Shown piece by piece: positions 36,250 through 48,680 of a stretch of DNA of 64,000 nucleotides (the first letter of the stretch is position 1; every line of letters starts with the position of its first letter). Position numbers and translations under genes: made by a program. Origin of the DNA: Hetaerina americana (Eukaryota > Arthropoda > Insecta > Odonata > Calopterygidae). A model generated the notes under the pieces. The model saw only the letters and a list, made by a program, of their open reading frames with translations, did no database searches and was not told where the DNA came from. Location of the stretch: NCBI GenBank assembly GCA_022747635.1, contig JAKTNV010000017.1:1232501-1296500 (forward strand). Direction: 5' to 3'.

Positions 36250-37430
36250 TACTATCCCGACCTCATCCAATTCCTCGTGAGAGAAGGCGGGGTTATCTGC
36301 GGGTTGAGGAACACGTATTTTAGCCCCATACACTTACTGACATGAGACGATTGGCGCTCTCCTCGAGAAAATAGCCCACTTCGCTCGAGAAACGGGAAAG
36401 AAACGAAACTCTCGGAGAAAATTGCCGGAGGAATCGAAGAGAAAGGGCTACACACTGCACTGAGCGGAGTGCGCGATGCACCGCAGCCTGCCCACTCGTC
36501 CTGAGGAGGGACAGCAAAGCAGGACCAGAGATTTTCTGAGACAAAAGGGTGCATGTGGGACGGATCGTAGGGTGGAGGGGGGGACACTGGATGCTGCAGG
36601 CTGGTCGGCCCAAGAGTCGAACCAAGTGACCCTCGAGAAAAAATCGCGAGTGGGAGCCATGAGGTAAGGGTGGCACGGAAAAAAAATACCAAGTACGTGG
36701 GGCGGATGCGAAAGCCGTGGTGGGTTCGGACGGTCATCTTTTCACCCGGAAGGTCGCGCAATCGTGTCTCATTCGCCCCCGAAAGAAGAACCAATGAGTG
36801 TTCTCCGGGAGGAGTGCTTTTGTTTTTGATCACAATGGAGATTCAGCCGAGGTGGGGTGGGGAGTGTGAAGGGAGCGAGTGTAAGTAATGGTAGAGGGTA
36901 AGGGACACCCAAACGAGGAGCTCCTTAGTGGGTCCCTCGTGCTTCATTGGCCGATTTAATGATGGCGTCGAGGCAAGGATGGAGGGAGGCGCAAGAAGAG
37001 TGTAATGAGGGTAAAAGGGTGGACTGCGATGACGACTGGTTGACCCGTCGGGGGTATGAACCGGAAGGGCAGAGAGGACCCTTCGAAGAGAGGAGTGGAG
37101 GGTGGAGATGGGGGTGGTTGGTGGATCTGGATAAGGGTCGAGCTTAGAGAGGACAATGCAGTGCGGGGGACGGGGCAGGCGATTTACCGGTGCACTGCCG
37201 CGCCCGCCCCGTGCACCGGAGAGACCATACGGCGGAGGGAACTGTTTCCGTGCAGTGGCATTTAAGCGCTCCACTACGCTGGTGATATCCTCGACAAAAG
37301 AATGCCCAACATGGGGTTCTCTCCCGCTAAGGCCGCAAACAGACGTGACGCTGGCCGGCCCTCGACTCATATCAGCGACTAATTACTTCATAATTACTGC
37401 CCAAAGTGGTGTTGAAGACTTCCGATCATG
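36250..37430. other. GC-rich, G+A-biased island with CpGs
   Basis: The longest frames (193 codons minus at 36252-36833; 175 codons minus at 36843-37370) are Ser/Pro/Leu-rich and overlap plus-strand frames. A GTAAGT at 36881-36886 after GGAGCGAGT could be a donor of a 5' exon on the plus strand. CCGGTGCAC (37187-37195) and GTGCACCGG (37211-37219) make a GC hairpin. This could be a CpG-island promoter; no transcript evidence. Confidence 0.4.
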
Positions 37431-39249
37431 ATGTTAAACATGAGGAAAGACAAAATCGCCAAGTTATAACCTTTCAAAGATGCTAAAATATCTTTCCTCG
37501 GTGACCGCAAACTTAGTGAAGCCGCGTTTAACGTCACAGAATATCCTCCATTGCCCTAGCTTATTATACCAAAATTTTCTAACATTCATACACATTCGTT
37601 TATGACTAGAGAACTTTTATACTTCATGCATTTGAACTACTTCATGAAAATTTGAGACCCTTCCTAAATTTAATATGAATAGTGGTAAAGAAAGGAAGCC
37701 TAGGAATTGATATATCTCAGTAACAACGATATAGGATTGTTCATAGTTTCACGAGTCGTTACAGTCCTTTTCTCATTTTTGCAAAATTTGAAAACATTTA
37801 AATAAATGACACATTCTCTTACTATGTAAGCTAAATTTTTATCAGCATCACATCATATTTTCAAACTGCTAAATCATGAACTATCAATCATCATCTTAAA
37901 ATTCAGAAAATTTTCCTTATATTTGAACTGCCAAAACACGGCCATTTAACAAAACTTCTTAAAAATTGTACATTGATCTTCTACTAGTCAGAAATTTCTG
38001 GTTGGAATACAACCACTTTTTCATTTGCTAAGATTCACATCTCTTCCAAAGAATTATGAATAATATTTTCATAATGAGAGCTAACAAAAGTAAACAATTT
38101 CGTCAAGGTACCTTGCACGAGTTTTCACTCAGAAATATAGTATTCAAAGATTATAAAAAACAGCATTGAGGTGGGTTAAGCAAAACAAGGAAAGAGTTCC
38201 TTTTCCTCCTATTAATCATTTTTTGATTCTATCGTCTGCATCAGCATGGAACTTAGGCTCTAATTCCAGATCAATCACGCAATAATTAAATTACGCATTC
38301 TCCTAATAATTGAAATAATAGGGTATCAGCGAAAAATTATTAGATAAATGTGACATGGATAATTTCTTAATATGATATGATTTTAACTACATTCAAAACA
38401 ATCGCTTGACAAGTATGAATGGCAGTCTTATTTTTAGAAACTTGTCATCTTGACTTTCCTTGAAGAATCAGTTTCACATGCAAACCTTTTCGATTTCACG
38501 CATTTAACCAACCATAGCCAGATCTACTTGTATTCAATAGATGTATACTATATGAAAGTTTGATAAGAGCTGAATAGATATCCTAGAATTTGAACAACTT
38601 CCATTACTAGTGGTTAAACAAGCCCTGACTTATTATTACCTTATCCACAAATTTTACGTCCATGTTTTGCCTTGAACCTCATTCCGCTTACCTTTCCATT
38701 CTATTACAATTCGACATCTCATCTCAACCTACAACCAAACGTTTTTCTCAAGTGACCAGATTTATGTTCCGTATAAATGCAATGCTTCACGTTAAAAACC
38801 TTGTATTGAATGCATTTTCTTTAGGTCTTCAGTCGATAGTCATGATTAGAAGTTTCCTTTTATTAGAAGAGTTACTTTGCTGATTCAATTCGTCTATAAT
38901 AGTCATAAAAATATCACGCATTTGGTGCTTTGTTACTCAGATTTTGGAAATTATACCCTCATGCATCAATACGGGTATAATTGAGCTTGCCCAATCTTCA
39001 CCAAATTTATTTTATTTCCGTATAAATAATTGAAAAATTAATCAACATATTTATGAATAGTTATTAGAAATGATTAGTTGAATAGTATGAACATGAAGAA
39101 GTGGCATTCGTTACACGTTTATACTGTCGAAAAAAAAGCAGAAACAGCACAAAATTTTATAAAAGAAATATTTCTGCATTTTTATGTCAAGTTTTATTCT
39201 CGTTCCACCTTTATGCGCAATAAATGCACGTGGTCAGTTATTTGCGTGA
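37431..39249. other. AT-rich non-coding DNA
   Basis: Nothing supported. Confidence 0.5.
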
Positions 39250-39480
39250 AATTGTGGGAGTAGGAATGATTGACCCAGGCCGCCAACGCCGAAAAAACTC
39301 GCCCCGTACAACGAAGCCATCTAGCGGCTTTTTCGGGTACACCGTAAGTTCACGATATACCCGCGGCGGCGCATTAGTAGTGGCCCTGCGTAAAGTTGCC
39401 GGTTGGAATGGAGGGAGCGATGGAAAATGAGTTGGAGGGGGGAAGCTTTGGAAACAGCTCTCGACGCGCGCATTTTGAAT
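39250..39480. other. small CpG-rich patch
   Basis: About 230 bp, GC-rich, in an AT-rich setting, with a 68-codon frame of no known family and a GTAAGTTC donor-like site near 39346. Confidence 0.4.
39316..39328 (-). promoter_or_regulatory. CTCF-like motif
   Basis: The minus strand reads GCCGCTAGATGGC, agreeing with the CTCF core CCRSYAGRKGGC at all twelve positions; the following RS positions do not match. It lies in a small CpG patch. Binding is inferred from the motif alone. Confidence 0.3.
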
Positions 39481-42400
39481 GACTAGAGTGCTTGCACCAC
39501 ATTTGATGAGTAATATCTAGTGCTGGATCATTGTTGGGCTTTGAAACGTGTGGCACATGACTATTTTGGAAGCACACACCTAAATAGTATTAACCTACTA
39601 GCATATGTACTATGAAGACTAATGCATTTTCTGATGTAAAACAAGACATTCTCGTCCAGAAGGTGCACCCATCTTTGAAAAAAATGAGAAGAAATACCAT
39701 TTTAGAATTAGACTGTTAAATACTCCACATATATTGAGAGAGGTGGCATTGAAATTGATTAAATGAGACAATCAAGATTAACACTGTCGCCTCTAACACT
39801 AAGGAACAACCAAAGATGCACGGCAGAATTCAAACATGCCGTTCATCACGAGTTAATTGGACGTTTGGGAAGCATTGGTACATAATTTATTATTTCTATA
39901 ACTACTATTATTTCTCGATGACATCAATGATGAGAAATTTTACTCCCAAATAAAAGAAAAAAAGCACTAAAAGTAAGCATTTAAACGATAATGAATAGCC
40001 AGGCCGATTTTAAAGACATCACATCATGCTTAACATCCCACTAAACAAGGACGATGTTTGAATTAAGCAATAGAGCAGCAAATGAGTTTTAGTACACGTT
40101 CTCACTTGAAAAAAGCAGTTTGACCCCGATGAATGAAGGAGCATAAGGCTGTTACAGAAACTAAACTCTATGAAAATTATAAATGCAACATCGTACAAAA
40201 TAAAACACCGAAAATACTATATACAGCTCCTGCTAATCATCATATCATATCCATATATATTATGGCAGATCAAGTTTAAAGGAATTTCCACATATCCCAG
40301 TCCATGAATTTCCAAAATTAAGAAATTGTCTAAGTGTCACTTGACACATTGGCCCTTGGCAAATACTAACGCAAAAACTGTTATTTCTTTCAACCTTAAT
40401 CCGAAGTTCATCTAGTAGGTTCCAAGGAAGAAGAAAAAAGATAAGACCTGAAGGAGCGGAAAAGAATTGGAAAAGCCGAAAAGAGTGTACAATGGAAAAT
40501 GAGAAATAAGTCGAGCAAGAGGTAAGGTGGAAAGGAAGAGAGGGTGTGCGCAGTGGGTAGGCGGAGATGTGTGTTCTTTCAGCCGCAAACATAGGGGGAG
40601 AACAGAAATGATGGCAGCGCCACCGTCGGAGGGCGGAGAAAAAAGAACAAGAGGGAGAGGATATAGCGAAAAAAGGACGATACATAATCGAAAATTTAAA
40701 GTAAGCCGGCGGTTTGTGAAGGGAAGAACCGTCGGTCCGCAAAGGTGAAAGGGTTCAAACTGCCTGCGAGGTAAAATTATAATGTCTTTAAACGGAGATG
40801 AAGCATGCTATATATCACTCTAATTTTTAATATTGGTGACGCTTCTGACCTACATACTTAAAAAAAGTCACGATATATCTGGAAAGTTTGGGATGACGTT
40901 AAATTGAAATTTGCTGTGTGCGCACCAAAATAGAAGATGACCAACCGAATGAATGGAAGATCGGTGGTAAAGATAAAGATTGGCCACATTTTGTACCAAG
41001 GTAAGTATCACCATTTACATAAATCATAATTAATAATAACCAAAGAAATGTCAGTCGAAAAAATAAAATGCCCCGATTACAGCATTTCTTCTCTCAATTA
41101 AAGATCAATTCTTCCGTTTAAGCCAATGACTAATAGGAAGGATAAATTGAGCCTCCTCCTTTTTAGAATAACCATATTGAATAATTATGAACTGATGGCA
41201 AACAAGAGGAGTCCCACCTTGGGTGAATTGTATTCTCGATGATGTTCGTTGGTTATAATACCGACTTAATTTTTTTAATAATTTACATTGTACCCTGCAA
41301 GCAACCACTCGCGTGTGACAGGGGGATGCCACACCAGGCATACAACATCAATATGAAGTATTGCTTATATGTTAGACGGTAAAAAATGTTAATTATTTCA
41401 ATTATTCCAGGTAATGTCATTTACAGCTACATGTGAAACGCAATTTAAGGAAAAAATACTTCCACTGTACGCGCGTGAGACAAGCTGCTTGTAGCAAGAA
41501 GGACAATACAATAAGGGTGGGATGAAACAAACAATTCTAGGATATTTTAAGTACACAAAATGACTTCTCTGCCAACGATATAATTTGGCAATTTAATCGA
41601 GTTCTTGAGGATCCCATGTACAAGTACTAGCAGCATATTCTAAATGAAACCTATCTATCTAAATACAACCTTAAATAAAAAAATTACCCTAATCGTTACA
41701 ATTCTCCTATAATCTTCGAATGGTTAGTTCTTGCTAGCTTGTCCACATATTCTTTGAATATGTTTCACTAAAAGGAGGTCCTGGGTAAGGCCTACGTATT
41801 TAAACGGATCTATACTACTCGCCTATGGTTTTCTGGAGTCATTTGAAAAGGAGAGCAATGTGTACTTGTGCTCGCACTGTTAGACTCACGTGAGTCTAAA
41901 TTTTTAAACCAACCAGTACCCTTTGGACCAGAAAATAGTATATCACCCGCCGTCACCTCAATTAAATGGGGTGGCGCGGTAGTGTAGTGGGACTCATAAA
42001 CATTGTGGAATGGGATATTATATGGCCCCACAAAATTTCAAGTTACCCTCCCATCGAGGTTGTGAGAATTACGACCCATTTTTAAGTATTATCATAACTA
42101 GGAATCAACAAAATACGGAGAAAACTTCGCAACTCACTAAAATGTCCATAAATATACACACATTTTCACACTACCTAAACTACTTCAACTACCCAGACAC
42201 AGGAATAAATAGATCGGGGAAAATTGGGATGATTAGAGATTTATAATTTACTACGCAGCCAATCGTGCAGCCACGAGCTGTCCTAAATTTTCAACCGGAA
42301 ATTCGGGACATTTATCTCTGATGGATGGCGAAGATACATGAAATCATTCAGTGGGGGGAAACAAGGCCGGCCGCCAGTAAAATCGCCGACCGCCCGAAGA

Positions 42401-44975
42401 CGAAAGAGTTGCTAAGGTTGGCCAGACAGGTTGTCCCTGGAAAAAAGCCATAGTAAGGGTCGCTCGGATGGGGAAAGGGGAGGAATGAGCCTTAATCCCT
42501 GGCTGGAATGCGGGGGACTGCCAAAAATGCATGAGATCGCACTTACGACGGTAAACGTGCGACGAATCTGCTTTACGACGGACGAACGAAAACTATCTAC
42601 CTATTAGTAACGGCACGAGACTCCCCTACAGACAAAATAAAAGAAGTGTGCACGGTCCCTCCTGCGTTATACACTGCCAAAATTTAAAGAGTGCATGGCA
42701 GGCGTTAGGTCAACAGCCTTAGGTTTAGTTATCTATACGTGGATAAACGTCGAATGATCGTGAATGTAAGGGTATTTGAAGGACAAAGCTTCTCGGCATC
42801 GTTTTTGTTCAAGAGTGTAAACTTAATTATTAATAAGAAAGTAAACTGGAAAGCTTTTCTTCCAGGTTTCAGCAGGTATAGCAATCAAATATGTGCGTAA
42901 TGCCGAGATCTTTATAAACTTGAATCACGTCATTCATACAGTTGCGTCCATTTGGCACCGTTGTACGTTTTTTACATGTAAAAGACAAGACAATATGACA
43001 GAATATAATGAAAAGTCAAATGTCTTTAATTAATGGCAATGACTGGGGTACGTCAACTAGATTTTAAAGTGAATTGTGCGAGGGATGGAGATTTTTTTAT
43101 ATTGGGTGTAATTCTCCTATTCCTAGGTTATTCAATCCGCCGATCTAGTATGCTGCTCTTAGAGGTAATTCTGTGGACTTCAAAAGACTGCTCTATTCCA
43201 TTATTGATGGATCCCTATTTTAATTCCTCCAAAGCAACGCCACACTTCTCAAATTTTCGTCACAATTTCTCACAAATTTAGAGCAGGACTTCTTTAGAAA
43301 TTACCTTTAACGAGTATTTCCCACTTTTAAACTTCGAATTAATAAATTTTCAATTAATTAATTCAATTTCAATCAATTAATTACCATCCCTATCACTTAA
43401 ATGGGAGGATGACTGGAATATATTTCTTGCTGGAAGGGTCTAGGAGGTTCCATCACGAAAGGTGTTTATAGCTAGGTGGAATAATGAAATTCACCTATTT
43501 GATGAAGGCAATATTTTTTCGCTGAGCGTGTTTCCGTGTAAAACGAGTTGCTCTTAGCTAATAAACACAGTTACTAAATATTTAACCCCCTAAAGAACCG
43601 TGCGAAACTTCAACGCACGATTCAGGAAAACCACTTTCAAGTTAAGTGCTTTCCACTGTATTACGAACTATACCACAACTCTGATAGAAATGCATAAGGC
43701 CAATATCTCCCGATGAAATTTATTGAAATGAAACCGAAAATTAAGCCAATGCATCCAAAGGATGAATATGCCAACGCCATTTATGATTTTACATGATCCA
43801 AAGATAGTAAATTGAGTATTTATGGATTTCAACAAATACATTTATTTGCATATGCCCAAACGAATTGGACCATCAAATACAATGACATGGAATGGTATAG
43901 ATTACATGACTGATATAATAGTACTACAAAATCATTCACAAATTACTATAACAACCACGAATTTCCGATCTTAGCATTGAAACAGGGTTTGTGCAATGCA
44001 TTGATTTTTTTGTTCGACGAATAATGAAATCTTAAAAATGTGACAGTGATTATCATACGGTGCTGCATTTAAACTCAGTAAATCAAAACACCTATTAAAT
44101 TTATAAAATAAAAAAGATGTAATAATAATGAAACATTGAGTACCTATTACCGGAATAATTTATCCTCATCCATACAGACGTATAAACAAAACATCATAAA
44201 TTATTATCAATCCTAATGAAAGTTGATGTAAATTCTAGGCTATAAAAACCTAGTCGTCGATGGTACCGATAATTTTAAATGTTTAAAGTAAATAAATTAG
44301 AATAAGTCCACTAACATGGTGCACATGGGTAAAATTCTGTCGGAAGAATTAAAATAAAGACAGAAAAACGGTTCTAAAATAAACACTGCCTATGGTAAGA
44401 GCATGCCGCATGCCAACAATATACATATTACGTGATATATGTTAAAAGAGTGAATTAAAGTGCGCAAGGTGAGTGGACATTTGACTAACGAGAACCACAC
44501 ACAATAAAACACATCGTTAAGAGTCTCAGGATCCATTTGTCACATCGATGAGCGAAAGGGGCCACAGATGTAATCTGACTGCCCCATTCCGTTATTGATA
44601 TTATACCGCGTCTGATTACCTGATTCCAATCAGGGATAATGACTTTCCAGACGACGAGCGTACTGAAATATATTCAGATTTCCATCGCTCTTTTTAATCA
44701 AAAAGGGAAACAATGGATGCTCTCTACCGAGTTGTCCCATGAGTCACCATTGGTCCTTAAATAAGCGCTTAAGAGCACAATTTGATTCAATTTAATTTAA
44801 AAAAAAATGGCATATTATGCTTGGCAAAAATAATTTGAGCCATTTGCTCAGCATTTATCGTTTAAGTGAGGGCATTTCTACGGTAGACACAATTATAAAT
44901 ATCTATTCATCACTGCTTCAAGTTTCGAAATCGTTGAGCTAAATAGAGTTGAACCTGTAACAAAATCAAACTTAC
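39481..44975. other. AT-rich non-coding DNA
   Basis: No gene supported. 40440-40750 is purine-rich and 42330-42560 GC-richer (62-codon frame only). At 41411-41474 (plus) an acceptor-like TTCAATTATTCCAG precedes 21 open codons and a GTGAGA. At 41970 a tRNA A-box-like GGTAGTGTAGTGG lacks a proper B-box partner. Confidence 0.4.
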
Positions 44976-45023
44976 CAAAAAATCAGCGTCGTACAGGACG
45001 TCCGACTCAAAGACTTTGCTTAC
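44976..45023 (-). CDS. candidate 48-nt microexon (phase 0-0)
   Basis: On the minus strand a strong acceptor (CTCTCCTTCTTTCAG, ending at 45024) and a strong donor (TTG/gtaagttt, intron from 44975) enclose 48 nt. Only one frame is open, encoding VSKVFESDVLYDADFL. The segment is GC-richer and CpG-richer than the surrounding AT-rich DNA, as an exon would be. Both borders are in phase 0, so the exon could be skipped without a frameshift. The protein is not recognised. In 64 kb roughly one such border pair may arise by chance, so this is a candidate only. An upstream partner could be the open stretch ending at 63414, which also ends in phase 0. Confidence 0.35.
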
Positions 45024-46069
45024 CTGAAAGAAGGAGAGAATAAATATCAGAAATTTGTTGATAAGGAGAAATAGATTGTACTTAAACTAATGCCGTGTTT
45101 TCTCTCACAAAAACTGAAATTTATCAGGCAGACATAATTTATGACCCTAATACACATGAATGGTTTTCGCCGACATTCATGCATTTAGCAGAAATTGATT
45201 TTCATTATAACAAACTACTCCACAGATTAAAATGATTTAGATGCATTTATTACACGCAGAAATGTTTATCACCGGCAGAATGGCATCGAAATCAAAATAT
45301 TGACCGTAGCAAGCAAAATCAAACGATTGACTTTTTTAATTAAATATGGATTATCGATGCCTTAATATTATAACACGGCATTTGCATTCACCTACCAATT
45401 ATTAAAAAAATATATATTTCGTACGTTCGTTTCACCTGCGGAATCATATGTAATATATCAATAAACAGAACGTTGAGATTTATCAAATGCAACGATAACT
45501 AATTGGCGAAACAGAGACTATGCAACTGAAGAAGTAGCAGCATAAGGGCATAAAAAATCATTTTGTAAGAGAATTTACGACCATGGTGGAGTGCTTTTTA
45601 TTTTCTGTTAATCATAGAGCGTAAATAATACATGAACTCACATTATTAAAATAGTGAGATACTCACTGAAATTTTATGGCAAAACGTAAATATGAGTCCC
45701 ACTCTTAGCCTTTTTTTAGATTTATAAAGGAAAACATGACGCACGTCGGATTCGGCGTAAGCCAGGCATGCAAAGCGCAAAAAGTCTCCAGTGGGCATAA
45801 AGAACATTGCTTCCACGGCCGCTGTACCCCTCTCACACCCTTATCCTTCACGAATAGCCCCCGTCCTAAACCGCTCCCCACAATACAAAAAATATCCATC
45901 CATGCCTCCCCCAACCCTCGTTATAACAACCCATACTACAGCAACGACAATGACGAGGCAATGCTCCCGAAAATAAAACAACAAGAGCGAGGACACAAAA
46001 AAACGAACACCATTCCTCCGCGATGGCAAAATGTAAACTACAATGCAACGTAAACTGGAAAATCAACTG
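45024..46069. other. AT-rich non-coding DNA
   Basis: 45720-46050 is slightly GC-richer with a 105-codon plus frame of no known family. Otherwise nothing. Confidence 0.45.
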
Positions 46070-46800
46070 GAGTATAGACGTCAGGCAGGGGGTGGGGTCG
46101 GCAGGGAGGAAAGTGGGAGAGGAGGATGGGGTGGAGGGTGAAAGATTTGTTATTTTTTGCGTAAAGGAGGGGAGAGTGCGGGCCGGGAGAGCATCGCGGG
46201 GACGGAGAGGAGGGGTGGAGGAGAGAGAGAGGTGGGTGGCGAGAAAGCCGATAATTCCACGGCCATTCCAGTGCGTATATTATAGGGCGGGGGAGGATGG
46301 GGAGGTGCGGAGAGAGGAGTTAGAGGGCGGAGGGGGAGATGGGTGAAGGGAGATGATGGTCAAATATGTTCGGCATCCATATTAAGCGCGCATGCGCACG
46401 GAAATCATCGGTCGCTAAAGGATAAACGGGGCGTACGGTGGATGGACGAACGGTTTAGGCCGCACGGCGAGTCGAGAGATAGAGAGGGAGGGTGGGGTTG
46501 TGCAGGGAGGTGGGGCGTGGGAGGAAGGAGAACGGACGGTGGGAGAGATGGAATTGATGAAGGCCGTGGGAGAGGAGCATGGAAGCAGTGGAGGCTGGCT
46601 ATGTGCGTGGACACGAGGACGCGTGGTGTAGTAACGATAACTTAGTCCGAGCGTGGGACCAAGTTCCATGCTGCTCCGTGAATTGGCGGGCGGGAAACGG
46701 AATTGGTGTGTCGCGTTCCGCGGAAATAGCAAACTGCGGGCTACTAGAGGTAAGAAGGACCGTGGCGTAACAACTAAGGAGTGAATTCGAGTGGCCAACA
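46070..46800. other. G+A-rich, CpG-bearing island
   Basis: Plus strand is GGAGAGGG-rich. Frames of 100-135 codons on both strands are Gly/Arg or Ser/Pro low complexity. Contains AAGCGCGCATGCGCAC near 46384-46399, an alternating CpG/GpC word typical of NRF-1-type promoter sites. Confidence 0.45.
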
Positions 46801-47839
46801 AAATCTGATGGACAACTACCAATTACTTGGAGAAAATCCGCTTATACTAAAGGCAAACAAGACATTTTTATGATAAGGCACCTGGAATAAACGGTAGACT
46901 AGATATTTGAAGGGAGGATATATGCATCGAATAGGCTCAAGAGAAGAATATTCTTTTCTATATTCACATGTAAGTTCAATAAAATGTCTAAACGGAATTA
47001 AAATACATGTTCATTTCAGTAAGTTTTAAGGAGAATGAAGAACCAACAGAGATGATATTTTCACCGAAATCGGTCTAAGGAAGGTACAAGATATAAATGA
47101 CAACTGGCTGGCCTTTTAACTGCTCTAGCTCTCCTTTCGCTCACCATTAAGTATCCGCGTAAAACAAAATTAATGCAGTAATTGGTAGACTAATATTCTT
47201 AAGAGTCATCATTCATATCTCACTCATGGTTAGATATTCCAAAAGAGACTTAGGTATCTTCCCGAGGCATGAGATTATGAATTCCTGTGGAACCCCAATG
47301 GAGAGGGATGATAATAAATATGGGTGATGGAATTGACATCGGAACACAAGACATGAATTTATTAGTATCATGGAAACGTAGAAAATTAAATAAAATTCTC
47401 CCAAGATGTATGAGAACGGTCTTCGAGATTAGATGAATTGAGGTTAAATAATGGGAAAAATTGGGGAGCTTGCAGAGGAGAGGAATCAGGAAAATTAATC
47501 ATTCTCCCATTACACACATTTCCACATCCGTGAGAATTTACTCACATTTCAAACGGGAATATGCAGATACGGGACAGCTGATAACGCTACTAATGGTCGC
47601 CGGGTGGGGATCTTTCAATCGCGAACGAACCATGCGTTAGATCCGAGCGTTCAAGACTATTAGATATTCTGACACTACAAACAGCTGTTCTCGGGAAGCA
47701 GTTCCTCACGATAAAAATATAAAAAAAATTCAATCACATATCTCTGAGCCATGATCCGAGTTATCTAAACAAACGGTTCAATATCGAGCTCTTCACCACA
47801 CACCGACTCCATGCATCGTTATCTGCAAGGCATGGATAA
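46801..47839. other. AT-rich non-coding DNA
   Basis: Nothing supported. Confidence 0.5.
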
Positions 47840-48680
47840 GAAAAATGAAGAATATGAGAAAAAAGTGTGGGGTACAGGGGACTCAAAGAGTACAGGAAGA
47901 GGGGGTCATTGGAGGCTGTGATGACAGTGATTTCGTAATGATAGGTTGCTTCATCCACCGGATGAAATGCACCCTATCAAATACAAAGGAGTGCCTGGCT
48001 TACGGGCGGAAACCTGAAGGGTGAGAAGGGAGAGAGGGGATGGGGATGCGGAAGAGAGTAGGGTTAAAGGCCGTTGGGTGCAGGAGGGGGTTGGGTGGGT
48101 GAGAGGATATGTGAGGGAGAAGGGCAGGAGATTGATGGGGAGATAAGAACGAGAGATAAGGCGCAGATTTGCCATCGAGCGTTAGCGGACGCTCGGGAGG
48201 GCGGGCTGTGTTAAGGCTTTTAGTACGCGATAGACGGAAGGAGGGGTGGGAGAGTAGGGAGGTCAGGAGGTGTTTCAATGAGGGCGAATGGAAAAGAAGG
48301 GAGAGTGGATTACGACTAACATACAAGGGTGCAGAGAGTGTAAGGGTGGAGGGGGGGGAGGTTTGTCACGGGGTGAATGGAAGGGAGGCAATACAAAGCG
48401 CCCCTCGCCGCTGTATACATATGGGGACGAAGTGGGAGGGTTGATATGCATCTGAGAGCTCTTCCCCTCGCATGACGTCCACCCCTTAACCTCCCCAGAG
48501 GGACAGCTCGACCCCCTCCTTGTATCACAGTGCACTCCACGGGTCAGGCGATAATAAGGATAAGAGGGCTGCCAGGCAAAAAACCCATTACAAGGGTAAT
48601 CCGCAGGCAAGAGTGAGATGATTTCCTGGGAGGAGATCACAACCGCCGGCGCGAGAATTCGATTGTTTGATTTAGATCTC
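47840..48680. other. G+A-rich island
   Basis: G+A-rich on the plus strand at 47850-48370, then mixed. Minus frames of 108 and 161 codons are Pro/Ser/Leu-rich and unassigned. Confidence 0.5.

Noticed and set aside
36252..36833. 193-codon minus frame
   Set aside because: No domain, overlaps plus-strand frames, and composition follows the G+A island.
41411..41474. Possible plus-strand exon after TTCAATTATTCCAG
   Set aside because: Only 21 open codons, a second-rate donor (gtgaga) and no recognised peptide; chance expectation is high.
41960..42070. tRNA or SINE-like head (GGTAGTGTAGTGG)
   Set aside because: An A-box-like word is present, but no B-box at the right distance; GGTTGTGAGAATT does not fit the consensus.
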